Of a stretch of 64,000 nucleotides of DNA, positions 12,101 to 24,000 are shown in pieces. The stretch lies in contig JADWOT020000007.1 of the NCBI GenBank assembly GCA_036345935.2, positions 9,722,100 to 9,786,099 of the forward strand, written 5' to 3'. The stretch is from Taenia hydatigena. Lineage: Eukaryota > Platyhelminthes > Cestoda > Cyclophyllidea > Taeniidae. The notes under the pieces are model-generated. The model was not told where the DNA came from, made no database searches, and was given only the letters and a program-made list of their open reading frames with translations. The stretch's first letter is position 1. Each line of letters starts with the position of its first letter. The translations under genes and the position numbers were made by a program.

Positions 12101-13555
12101 CTTGTTGGGAAGGGATCGAAAGACAATTCACCTTTAAAGTCTGCAAGCATCCTGTATGAGAGGAGATCACGCCTTCGGCTTAAATCTCAGCCTTCAGATC
12201 ACGCAGCTTTAATGAATGTGTTTAGTAGCCCGACCAGTACTTGGTTCATTCTTTTACTTGTCTGATGTGATTTAGGTCCTAAGAACTAATCGTGAATGCA
12301 CAACAAAAGTGAATTTACAGTAGGTGCAATTTATAGTACAAAATCTGACCGTCTGTTCTCCATCCCCTTAAGTCGGGCACGCTTTGCATTTTTTGCATTT
12401 AAAGTTGAGCAATGAACGATCTTCATTAACATTCCATGATTTGGTAGAGAGGGGAACACACACTCTTATGTCATTTATGGAACTGATATAAACCGCCCTT
12501 AACGCATGTATGAAGCAGTCTTTGGTGACTTTCAAATGACTCCTATATTAGTTTCTAACTTCTGCCGCTACTACTTCAGCTACGTTCCTCTTCATGGCAT
12601 CGTTGCGTCTCTCCGCACTGTTTACTAGGTGTTTCGGTAGCAGTGTTGCTCATTGTGCAAGGAGTTTCAGCATGGCTACAGATATCGCATTTGTAGCGAA
12701 TGCAGCCTCATCGAAGTAGCAATACTGAAACAATGTGGAAGTTAATTGCTGTTAATGACTTCGATATCTGACGACTCATTGGCAGTGCAATTCAGTTGTG
12801 GGTGTGCCTTTCGCTTGTGCTTAGTCTTCTATAGTACGGAAAACCAAGCATCCCCTCCACGCCTTCCGCCTCTTGATTGGCACCTTACAGTCTATCATCT
12901 TTTATTGTTGATGTTCGACACTCTTCTACTCGAATATTCATGGAATAACGATTCGCATTTCGATGCTTTCATTCTGTGTGACTCGGATTGTTTTCTCAGA
13001 GCAAATGTGTTGACGCACTCTGCAGCAATGTAGCCGCCTACAAGAATGCGTGGATAGATTGGTCGTAGAACGGTATGTTTTACCATATTGTGGCGAAATT
13101 TCAAGTACTCTGGCTAATGCCGCATAACTGGTCATGACAATCCCTTTCTTACTTATTTTCCTCCACCGAAAGAAAGGTTGGTTTGTGCAATACGGGCCTA
13201 CTTGGGTATTAGAAAGTAGTCAGCATAAGCAGTATCGTGACTCGTGTCTATCCCGTCGTCTTGACGAGTAAGGTTGCACACTTTAATACCTTAAAGGCAC
13301 CTCGTCGCAAAGCCAAATTTGATCTGCTTTTAGCAAATTCTTTTTCCAAATTCATTATCCTCTATACATTTTAACAAGCAATGTCAGAGCAAAGCCTTGC
13401 ATCCTTCACTCGCGCCATACTATTTTGTCTCTTAAAAGCACGCCTTCACTTCTTATTTAGCCCTCCATAAACGTATTTCAGCATTCTCTGCAAAACACCA
13501 TTACAAACCAATGTCCAACAAAGTAGCCACTTATGATTTTTCAATCCTTTAAAGC

Positions 13556-13578
13556 ATTTGACCATGGTTTGGTCAAAT
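13556..13578. repeat. Perfect 9-bp hairpin (left arm)
   Basis: ATTTGACCA and TGGTCAAAT flank the five-base loop TGGTT. A related short dyad, GATTTGGTCAAATC, occurs near 9008. Short enough to be chance. Confidence 0.5.
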
Positions 13579-16500
13579 CAATGCAGAATTCTATATGATA
13601 TTCTATTATGAGTTGTTCTTTGTTAGCTAAAACGTAACCATTCGCTTAAGCAGCATAAAATACAAAAGGGGTTAAATAACAATACAGAAAACAGGGCAAA
13701 GTTCCTTAGACAGATTAACAAAATCCATTCTAGCATCGTCTTTTGTAGTGATGCACTTCTTCATCCCTCCCTCGGAAACGTAGAAATAAAGCGAAACAGT
13801 CGAGCCTTCATACGGATTCTTATTGTCTCCACGCAATTAGTAATATGATGGCAAAAGAAGTAGATAAATAGAAGATACTTGAAGTAAAATCAGGAAACAC
13901 GTCTAAATTTGCATTCATGCCAAGCTTGGATATGTAAATTACTTGTCGTATTTGACTGTCCACATCTGTCTGTAAAATATTGCAATGCTTCTCCTAAAAT
14001 TACTGTCCGCTGACATGCTGCACAGGTTCTTCTAGAGAAAGACGCTAAGAATTTAAATAGTTCGCAAATATGTTTCCGGTCATTTGACTTTTGTCGCAAT
14101 GCTAAGTCACACTTTCCACCACCACCAATATTGCAGTATTACATCATGCAACGCACTCAGAATATGATCAAATCTAATAGTTTAAGATTGCTAACGGTGC
14201 AAACATGTTTTCTCGGTTTTTCGTAAGAGATTCTATGCTAGAACTTCCATCGCTCCTGCTCATACAAATTCCAACATTGTAATGATTCATTTGCACGATG
14301 CCGTATAGTGGGTCACTCTACAACAGATGCAGCGTCTGTGCGTTAACGAAGAAAGGAGGGTTGGAGGGACGAGCCGCTATCAGATCCCGGCATATGTCGC
14401 GATTAAATATTACGCTAATCGCATCGCTATATGATCATCATTGCAAATCTATACAAACCAAGCAGCAGCAATCGTCGACAAAATTCAAAATCATCAAAAT
14501 CGGCTTATGCACATGGAGCATCTCCGTCGTCCGCTAACTTTGTGTGGATGTCCCCTAATGCTTACTATGTCTGCAGCTCATTACTTTTGATTCTGCCAGC
14601 TACCTCACCACAGTGAGCTCGTAAAGCCGGTTGCGCTGATTTACAGCTGACGATGTTCGTTTGCTCTCTTTCTGTTAAAAATTAACCTTGAGAGCAAACT
14701 GGCATATGGTCATAACGTATGGAGTTAATTGTAGGCAAAGATTTGTTGTGATGGTAGGGTAAATCCACCAAAGACATCAAAACAAGAAAAACGTGTGAGT
14801 TAAATGTAAAGGTTTGGCTGCATAAATCAAAACAAATTTGTCTGGCGTGCGCCCCATTGTTGAAAATGCATGAAAAGGTATCGAAAAACATCATAATTTT
14901 TGATTGTTCCATGCATGTCCTAAGAAGCTCATTTAATGTGCAATTGCTAAAGGGCATGGAAGAAGGTCGCCCAAATGAAATAGCTAAAGAGATGGTGAAT
15001 AGCCGAGTCGCCAGATAAGGTCTCACAAGATGAAAGTTTGCATGTTGACAACTAAGGAACAGACCATTTCATTCAAATCACACATTCCGATTTGGCGCGA
15101 AACCAAAAAAAATAAATCAAAATAATTATACAAAAGTGGAAAGTCATTTGTAGGTGAAGAATGAAAGCAAAAGTTGGCCAACGGTTTTCCCACTGCCACG
15201 AGAGAGGCATTCCGTCAGTTCACTCTTCTCCCTATCTGCGTAACTTAGTGACTCAGACACCTCTCTTCCGTAGATCGCTATGCGTACTTCATTCCGTGTA
15301 CTGTAGTAAGCGTCCTACCTCCGTGTCTGCAGCTACATCTTCTGTGATGGTTGGAACATAAAGCAGCAGAGTAGGAACATGACCCACCACGAAAAGCCAT
15401 GTATTAGCGAAAAGAAACCCATTTATGCCACTAGAGGTGGAAGAAGACCGAGCAAGGCATCGTCGTGCTTGCAATCGATTATGCAGAGGAGCAACAGCAG
15501 CACCACTAGCAAGAGCTGTTAGCCATTATGTCTAACATTCGACAGTGGAAGAACAATAAATTGATAGAGTGTGCACAGATATAAGAGCGATATGCCAGGG
15601 AGTGAATGAGTGGGTGGCTTTGAAACGCATCAAGGTGGCAGATGCTTGTTGAGAAACTTAGCAGTTCCCAGTAGGCTGACACATACCGTTTGGGCACGCT
15701 AGCAAAGACTGTAAGTTGATGAACAAAGTTTGCTCTAAGATGCGTCGTTTTGTTAGAAGATATTACCAAACGAAGCATTCCCGTCCAATTGTCAATGCTC
15801 ATGACCTAAAGATACCTTAAAACGTCAAATCTGCAGATTTAGTCTGATTGAAAGTCAAAGTCGGTGCGTCATTTGACCATTCTTGCGCCCCCGTAAAGCC
15901 TTTCCGCCTTAGTAATGCTGGTATTGGCTTCTTCACACTGCCATTACCATTGCACAGACGCGTTGAGGACAAAGAGATGCTAATGACACCTAGCTGCGTA
16001 CAATGACACTAGTGCCATTGTAGTGCTCCTGCTGACCGGCACGTTATGTCGTTGAAATTTTGCCGACTGGTAATCGAACGAATAGTTTGAGCTTTCCTGC
16101 CATTAGGTATTTAAGTGCTAGCTGCTCATGTGACCCATGAGTTGGCATATAGTCCTCCAGTCTAATACTAGTTTACACGCACCCAAATAGCTGTCATTGT
16201 CTATGCAATCCCGATAGGTCATGCGAGCAAACCTTGAGGTACACAATTCGAATTGGGTCATAAGGAGAATACTGAATGCAAAATGATCAGGATTAACTCT
16301 ACTGATAAGTGAGTAGATAATGCTCAACAGATAATTGCTGTCTTCTTCAACCGTTCAGGACCTATCGTCAGCCCAAATATCGATTCTATTTCGTCTTTCT
16401 AAATGACCTTTTTAGACAGTAAAGTGTGCCTAGAAACTATAGCTCCCATCCGCTTCTCCCGTCTGCAATGTTTATCGCTTCGTACCGATGGACCCAGATC

Positions 16501-16940
16501 TTAATCATCCCCGCAGTGAGACTGATCCTGATTAATGAATGCAGATGGCTAAATTGTTTGGCGTAGACTACCCGGTGCCAATGCAAAATGACGCAGGGAA
16601 ATCATTAAGTCGGGAATAGCAGCAGAATATCTACTGTGAAGCTTGAAGAAGGGTACAAAGAAACAAACTAAAATGTGGATCACAAAATACCATCAAAGCA
16701 TACAAAAATATGCGAATGTTGCACTTTTATAGAAAGAAAGGTGAATGATTTGCACTCGTTTCATTTAGGACCACATGGGTGATCTAGGATAGCAATGAAC
16801 TCCAAGAGGCGATCTTTACTGTGCATTCATCAAAGGAGTTATGTGAGACAGCCACACAAGGACATTCGATTGACACCGCTGGTTTGCGTATAGTGGACAC
16901 AAGTGTAAGGAGAGAATGCAAATGTATTTTGTTTGGAATA

Positions 16941-17171
16941 TTAGGAGCCATCGCAGACGTAACTGCTGGGACACGTTGAAAAATCGAAACCCATGATGGT
17001 CAGCGTGTAGTCATCTGTGCTAGACATGGTTTCATCTACTTTCGATGGATTTGCGTAGTCTATGCGTGTCCATCTTTCTTCTTGCATTAAGTCGGGATAA
17101 TCAGCGTCAAAGTAAACTGGAGTGCAGTCAGGCACTGTTGATGTCCCCTGCTCCGAAGGCCAACTTTCCAT
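16941..17171 (-). CDS. Hypothetical 76-residue acidic protein (left arm)
   Basis: Mirror copy of 28363-28593 with an identical translation, read on the - strand, ATG at 17169-17171. If real, the window holds a divergently transcribed, identical gene pair flanking the palindrome spacer, each copy 0.75-1 kb from the arm edge. Such an arrangement is known from palindromes on sex chromosomes of other animals; that comparison is inference, since nothing here shows the chromosome of origin. Confidence 0.25.
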   Translation of the reverse strand: MESWPSEQGTSTVPDCTPVYFDADYPDLMQEERWTRIDYANPSKVDETMSSTDDYTLTIMGFDFSTCPSSYVCDGS

Positions 17172-17555
17172 TCTCACAGTTGAATTGAACTTCTCCTACC
17201 TAAGGAATGCAAATCAAAGGAATCAAACTGCTAAATCGATCTTCCATCAGATGCTGCAACTTAGAACCTAAAGTGGTAAAGGCAGCACGCCCTGCTCTTG
17301 AAGCTGTGAGAAGCATAGAGATCTAGTGCCTTTCTTAAAATGCAGTCAAGAAACACATTCCGTAAAGTTGTAAGACGATCATAGAGAGGGAGGGACCATG
17401 CAATACTGGACGATACAAATATAATTACTAAGGAGGGCATTGAATTCCTAAACAGTGTTTCTCAAAATGCAACTGCTAAGATTCTGTGATGATTAAATGA
17501 AAGTGACTTACAACGGGTGTCCGCGATTTTCGCTGACCTAAATTTTAATTCCACA

Positions 17556-17643
17556 CTTATATAGACACTCTAGATCCAAACCCATTGGTTAGCTATTATT
17601 AGGTGCACCATAAATAGGTTCTCACCCACCCTCTCTCCATTGG
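17556..17643 (-). promoter_or_regulatory. Promoter-like cluster: mirror copy in the left arm
   Basis: Reverse complement of the right-arm cluster: TATATAAG at 17556-17563, CCAATGG at 17582-17588 and 17637-17643, all read on the - strand. The two promoters would drive divergent transcription from both sides of the spacer and are base-for-base identical. Confidence 0.35.
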
Positions 17644-17928
17644 CTATTTTTAGACCCGTTGACAGTAAACAATGAAACCGTAAACATTGAGCGGTCATGT
17701 CGCTGCTATTTTTGCATTCGCTGAAAATAGGTGTGTAAACTCGGACAAATTCGCCACTGTCGGAACTAGGTTAATTAAAGCTCAGTGCATTCATTTCAGT
17801 TGTATTAGTAAACGTCGCATTAAGTTTATGCGCATTGTTGCTGATTTAGCTTGCACGCACTTGTGACATACACTTGGAATATCCAGAATCCTGTAAGCTC
17901 GAGACGCATGCCTATTAGTGATTGGGCA

Positions 17929-18025
17929 CCTAAGGGTGCTGAAGAATTATACGAAACTTATGCATGCATATCAAGTTTTATTAAGTAGATCAAGTTTTGA
18001 TTGATCGAGTTGCGTTGCGCCAGCA
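17929..18025. repeat. Decayed continuation of the left arm into the spacer
   Basis: Directly after the identical arm the sequence still aligns with the reverse complement of 27474-27605, but with many substitutions and one length change. Shared stretches include GATCAAGTTTTGATT (around 17989-18003) and TTGCGTTGCGCCAGCA (ending at 18025). Compared with the right margin this copy has lost about 35 bp around 17976-17980. After 18025 I see no further similarity. The sudden drop from near-identity to roughly 80% inside one homologous block is the key feature of the junction. Confidence 0.8.
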
Positions 18026-21000
18026 AACCAAGCCACAAACACATTTAAAAATTCTAATGAAACCTGTAATTAGTGGCATGAAACATTAAAATGTAAAGCA
18101 AACTCACGTGATCGCTGTACAAGTTCGTGATTAGCCTCCTTTTGGTTACTGTGTTGCAACCTTAGCGCTACTGCCTTTGGCATCCATCAGTTATTTTTAT
18201 ACGTAACACGCGCCTTTTGCCATAAGCTATTTAGAGGCGGTGGTTAATAATAAGTGGTTGCGCAGCCTTTGGCAGTGCAACTGTAGTAACATAATAGAAT
18301 TGCTTTGTTTGCGCGAATGCAAGGTGCGCATTTGAAAGAATAAGGGTCCAGGTGAGACCTAAGCCAGTGAGGTTGCATGATTTGACTCCTTGCATTAACA
18401 TTCTAGGATCGGTAATAATGTTTCCACGCATTTAAACACAAGTTGCGTTGCACAACTTTTGAAACACGAAACTTGGATTCGCTTAGACTTTATCGTTGAT
18501 GCTAAGTTTAGGCTTTGTCAGCGATTTACTGTTAGTTCAGTCCTGGACCTATGATTTGCTTAAGAACGGGTAGCATTTTTCACAAGCAGCAGATCTCTGG
18601 TAAAAGCAGCAATCCATCCAATAGTTATTATTAGCTCATGCACAGCATGCCGTTTTTTCTGGGACAAAATGTGGCCTCTGCCGAATCAAAGACTGCTTCA
18701 TTGATCTCCTGTTGGATGCCTAGGACCAAGATTGTCTGCCTTGGCTTTATTTAAATTTATCCAGAACGGATAGTCTCCTTAGTTTAGATATTTAACTGTT
18801 CCTTCGAAGCCACCGACGACGGCTATGATATATCTGTTTTTATGCTCGAAATAAAATCTGCACACCCTTCATAGTTTAACAATGTGCGTCATGTGCACCG
18901 AAATCCGGAGCAATTATTCACCGAAGGGCTCGCTTGCGAGAACATGGTTAATGCTGCATATCACTTATGAAGCGATAGTAGCAAAAGAATGGGCGTTAGA
19001 TTTGACATCCAATCAGCAATGCTAGCAATAGAATGCATACACTAGTTTTATTGATCACCGATCCGCCTTTTTTATCTACGTTGGATCACAACACGCATTG
19101 TTGGATTTAAAGTAGACCTTCTTTACACTTTGTTTGTCACAACACGCTGATAGCCGAACTAGCACATTGCTCTCCTTTCGAGTTGGAGAGCGAGGACTTG
19201 ATTGTGATGCATGATTTCGCTCATTGTTCTCTACCATACTAAATATAATTTTTCGTGTTTCATTAGTTTATTAAAAGAAACACTTCCTAACTTCATTTTA
19301 CGGCTGATCGATCGAAGTTTCTTTCCCCATTGTCATATCCTGTGCGAATTAAATGGAAAGTGAGTGGTTAAGGAAGGGCAAAGGCGTGCATTAACTGCAG
19401 AAGTTGGTAGGGGGAAAAGGAAGGACAGATTTGTTGTGAAGTCCTTGGGAATGCTATAATGCTGACCCAGACACTTAATCGCAAAAGGGGTCCTTTCTAC
19501 TTTTTTGCTAAAAACTGCAAAACATCACCACACGTCCGTTTGCCGCATCACCCACTCGTCTTGCCACCATAAGCTAACCTTGTGCCTCTAAAACGTGCGT
19601 TAGGTTACAAGGCGATGTTCTTTCATGGGCTATGTTGCAGATTATTTAGGTTATAGTTGGAAAAGGAAAATCTTTCGACTACAAAATAAATAACATCTGC
19701 CGTTTACAGCATGGTAAAAGTGACTTTGCTAATTATAATCGAAACAGAACAAGAGGCGGGCCATCTATCGAGTTTATGGTCTTTGATCCGTAAATTCAGC
19801 ACTCCTTTGGTTTTTATTTTGTGTTATTTTAGGCAAATTAAGGTTGAAACAATGTTTGTTTTTTTTGTTTGACCATGAAAAGTAGGTCTGGATATCAAGT
19901 TTATGGTAAGCACTCTCCTTTCATTGAACAGCACTTTAAACCGTGCTTGATGGGCCTCTTTAGAGAGCTACAGTACTGGTGAACGTGAGCGTTGTCTCCG
20001 ACTTTTGTCAAGCATGCCGACTCGGACGTTCGAGTTTCGCAAATGACCATTTATGGCTCTGCATCAAAGAGGCCTTTGTTACATGTGCAAGCATAATCTG
20101 CTGACTCAAAACTGTCACTTTCGGTGTCCCTTTATTCATCACAGATTTGGACCAAGACTAAGCTGACCATATTTGGCCATGCGTATTGCCACGCGTGCAA
20201 AGGTTCTCTCGATGTGTTTCGCCAATCAGCCAGATTCTTTGTCCTAGAAAATTGAAGCGCTTATTGACACGATCATCATACAGGAACACTTGGGCATTAT
20301 TTCGTTTACATTACTTATGTCTCACTTAGAAATCTGGTCACTCAATAAACACATTTCACAACTGTTTCATTAACTTAGCACCACTTTTAACGCTCTCCAA
20401 CCATCAATCGTAAGTAAGATGGGCAAAGATTGCATTGCGCTATGCGACAATCATAAATTACTTTGCATGTGGATACGCCATGACTGTGCTTCGTGAGCGC
20501 TATGTTCCTCTTTTTCATTACACGACAGCTTTGATGCAGTCAGGGGTTATGCGTAAAGGGAGGAGATAAAGGGAAATGGAGAGCGCGCAAATTTTCACAG
20601 AACACAAATGACCTTACGTGACACGATACCCACCCAAACCCCAAGACATGTGCGATGAAAAGAAGAGGTTTTGACGAATCGTATCTCTTCAACTCCATTT
20701 CGACGAATTTAAATCCAAACACATTTCGTTTGGTTCCTGAACAATAATGCGAAACATTTAATTAGAAATTGCTTTTGTGACTGGTTCCCAAGCCATTTAT
20801 ATCTGATTGGATGCAATTACAAAGGTGTAAATCACAGGGAGTCTAACTTTCCTTTTCTTTCATATGCTTGCTATCAAAGTAAACAGCTTTACAGGTGTCA
20901 AAAGCGCTTGAATTCTCCTGTTGCTATCAATGCAAGTGTAATGTATTTATTATCAATTATGCCTATACAGATGTTACAATGCAGACGAAATTTGGTATTT

Positions 21001-24000
21001 AAATGCCTTCTCCAGAAAAAAAGCCTTAGTACTAAGATACTTGTGTTTTTGATGTCTAACGTAGTCAGGGATCCTTAAAATCCATTCTCGAGGGACCAAA
21101 TGCAGTGCATTGCCATAAGTGTGCGGCGAGGATAAGAAAATTCGCGCCGATTTTCCCCACACGTTTAGGCGGCAAAACAAGGCGTCAACGCTCCGTTTCA
21201 TTCATGCAATGATTTGGTTTCTAAAAACAGTTTAAAGTTTTGCAGCTGTCGCCAAAAATTGGACCAGATCCCATTTGTTCTATTTCCATTGGTATTGGTA
21301 GCAAGAGCACCTAGAAGTCTTCTAACACCCCTCAATTTAAGCAGATTTTTTTACAATTCTGATCCAAGCTTGACAGCTGAATTAAATAATTGTCGCCAAA
21401 ATATTTACTTTTGCTTTTAAACTTGCTAAATGTGGGAAACTTTGTAGCAGTAATTTGTGGCGGTCGAGAGGAATTGGTAGTGGCAATAAATTAGGGCAAC
21501 TTGAGTTGGGACTTCAAAACTAAGAGGGTTTATCCTTCTAGGCTTATTGATTGCTAAGCAGCAGCCCTTAAGACTTCGCTTGTCAGTTTGTGGGCATTTA
21601 CATAATTTAGCAGATAGCCATCTGTGACTTGCTCAATTAATTTAATTGTAACAGGTTTTGTCTATTTATGCGTTTGGAATGATGCAACCTAAACACCTTC
21701 AATCCCTAAGAAAACAGTATTTACTCAAAACACAAGGCAAATAGTTAATAATACTAAAAAGTAGGGACGCGCAGAAGCATGTCTGAGTGCTCTGTAGCCA
21801 GCTTTCCTTCGTAATCGGTAACAATGGCAAAGCTGCCACCTCCTCTTACATGTGCAGACGATAGGGAAGATTAAAAAGTATATGCAAGCAGTTTTGAAAG
21901 TTAACCAGGAAAAAACTTACAGTTAAATAGTGATACATTTTGCTACTGATTAAATTGCGAATCCAGCGTGAATTTGTGGACACAGCGTAATTCCTGAGGA
22001 TAGAGACTTTCTTCTTACAAGCGCTGAGCAGTCGGTATGAAATGACTTGCGCTGAGAAGGCCGCAACTGAGGGTCCAAATTTGATGCTACGGAGGATGTT
22101 CATTTACATCCTCAGACCCATCCCCTCATCAAATAAGCTAGTGACTAATCAGTTTCGTCATCAGACAAGTAAACCGCTCCCAGCCAATCACCACTGAGTG
22201 CGCTCTTTTTACAAAGAATATCATTTCTTGTTTAGATGCGCATAAAATCGAGCAAGGTACTGCGTACGATTCTAGCTTATAGATTTAGTGCAGCTAACTT
22301 TGTATCGTAACTCCCCACTGCTGTTACAGGACGATTGCGGTTTATTTACACTCCTTAGGGAGTGGAGTCATGACAAGCACTTATTTCCAGCATTGTGGCA
22401 CCATTTTGAGACGCAACAATCCCATATAATTGCTATGGGACTTGTTACGATAGCACAGATTTCTGTTTAGAATTATCGAGAGAGTTGAACTGAGTAATAG
22501 CGTTGAGCGTGCGAGTGCAGGTTATGTTCGAGCTAAGCGTCGAAAAGGTATATTAGCAATTGTTTTTTCACTGCTGCCTAAGTTTACTACTTGGACCACA
22601 TTGGATAAGGCACAGTAATGAAATTGGCATAGAATTCGTTCAATCGTATACCCGTCTGCTTATAACGATGATGTGATGCTGAGTGTCTCAATTAAGCATT
22701 CCTCAGATGCGCCAAAGGAAGATGGCGCCCTGTAGTTGTCTGCATTACCAGTGAAGGGAAGACAAAATCTATCAATGCGCAATGGCCTTCCTATTATTCA
22801 GCAAACACTGAGCCCACCTGTACGCGGTAGTGCAAAGAAAAAAGTTTTGTCTCCTTATGTTTGTGCATTATCAGCTTGATATGTCCGTCATGGACTGCAA
22901 AAGTCGATTCCACAGCCACCGTAAGGAGATTAGTTATTGCTTGCTCAAAAGCAGCGGCAGCCATTTAATGTACAAATGGGTTGAATCACTTCTGTTTAGG
23001 TTGCTCGCAAAACTAAGTTGATATAAGATCTTTTAACAAGAGACAAATAATAGAGTCAAGTTTACTCGAGTCGATAAGCCTGAATTTGCCACCGGAATAA
23101 ATCTGATAAATTGTGATCTTAAAGGGCAGCGACGACGCTTACATTGAATGAATAATTAGAGATAATTTAAAGTCAATCAATGAGTGATTTTGAAAGGAAT
23201 GGCTGACTGCATTGAGGTATCTTTGCAGGTGTGGGTGAGTAATCGAAAGCATATTGTTTGATCAAATTGGGAACAAATGAGGAATGATGGATCTATTAAG
23301 ATGAATAGAATGCAAGCAAAGTACGTACGAACTGAGAGTGGAGTGAGGATGTAAGTTCGTAACGGCAAATTCAAATTGGGACGCAGATCCAAAGTATGTA
23401 AAAGAATGTCCAGGAGAGGGATTTTGTGCAGTTTGAGACATGACTGACACCATTTTAGATTTAAAAGTAACGGTCTCCATGCATCGTCTGAATAAGCTCT
23501 AACTACTTCATTAATTATTTTCCCGCAACAGGAAACTTCGTGGCAAGTTATTCGATAATTCGGTAAGAAACTGACGAGTAACGTTTCTTTCGATGCCTGT
23601 CTTATTTGTGTGTTTTGCCAATTCGAATATTGCCGAATTGTCGATGTTACTTGCCAAAACGAATTTCCAAAGCGCATACCTAAGCACTGCTCCTTTCTTC
23701 TTTAACCAGTTACGTGCAATTAGATTCCACACTTATGGGCACATTTTCCCAAATTTTTAGGTACACGTCACCGAGCATATCTTTTCACAAATTTCTGTAT
23801 GCATCTACAAGCGCTGGACTAAGCATCGATTTTGAACATTTGTGCGGGTGTCAGATCCATGGCAAGCACACGTCGCGTAGTAGATGCGTAAGGTCCGCGA
23901 CAAACTGCCCGATGTGCTAAATCGAGCGATCGCGATTAACATGTGCGTGTGTGTTGGTCCTCGCTAATGGCGTTGAACTATATTCACATCACCTGTCTTG

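Larger units (their letters stand above)
6660..16940. other. Arm interior without recognised features (mirror 28594-38874)
   Basis: Apart from the hairpins listed, this stretch shows scattered short frames on both strands, none with a recognised domain, supporting splice pattern or diverged relative elsewhere in the window. Frames such as 7839-8120 (-) and 11314-11646 (-) are within chance length. The same holds for the mirror interval 28594-38874. Confidence 0.6.
1..17928 (+). repeat. Left arm of a ~17.9-kb near-perfect inverted repeat
   Basis: This stretch is repeated as its reverse complement at 27606-45534. Paired positions add up to 45535 from the window start to about 6170, and to 45534 from there to 17928, the shift marking a single one-base indel. 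I compared many blocks by eye along the whole length (for example around 600, 900, 2200, 5200-6200, 7300, 10500 and 17600). Dozens of reading frames have mirror copies with identical translations; one residue differs in one pair. I did not align every base, so two differences is a minimum. The arm begins at base 1, so its true outer end is not visible. Segmental palindrome, homogenised older duplication and assembly foldback are the competing explanations. Confidence 0.97.
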
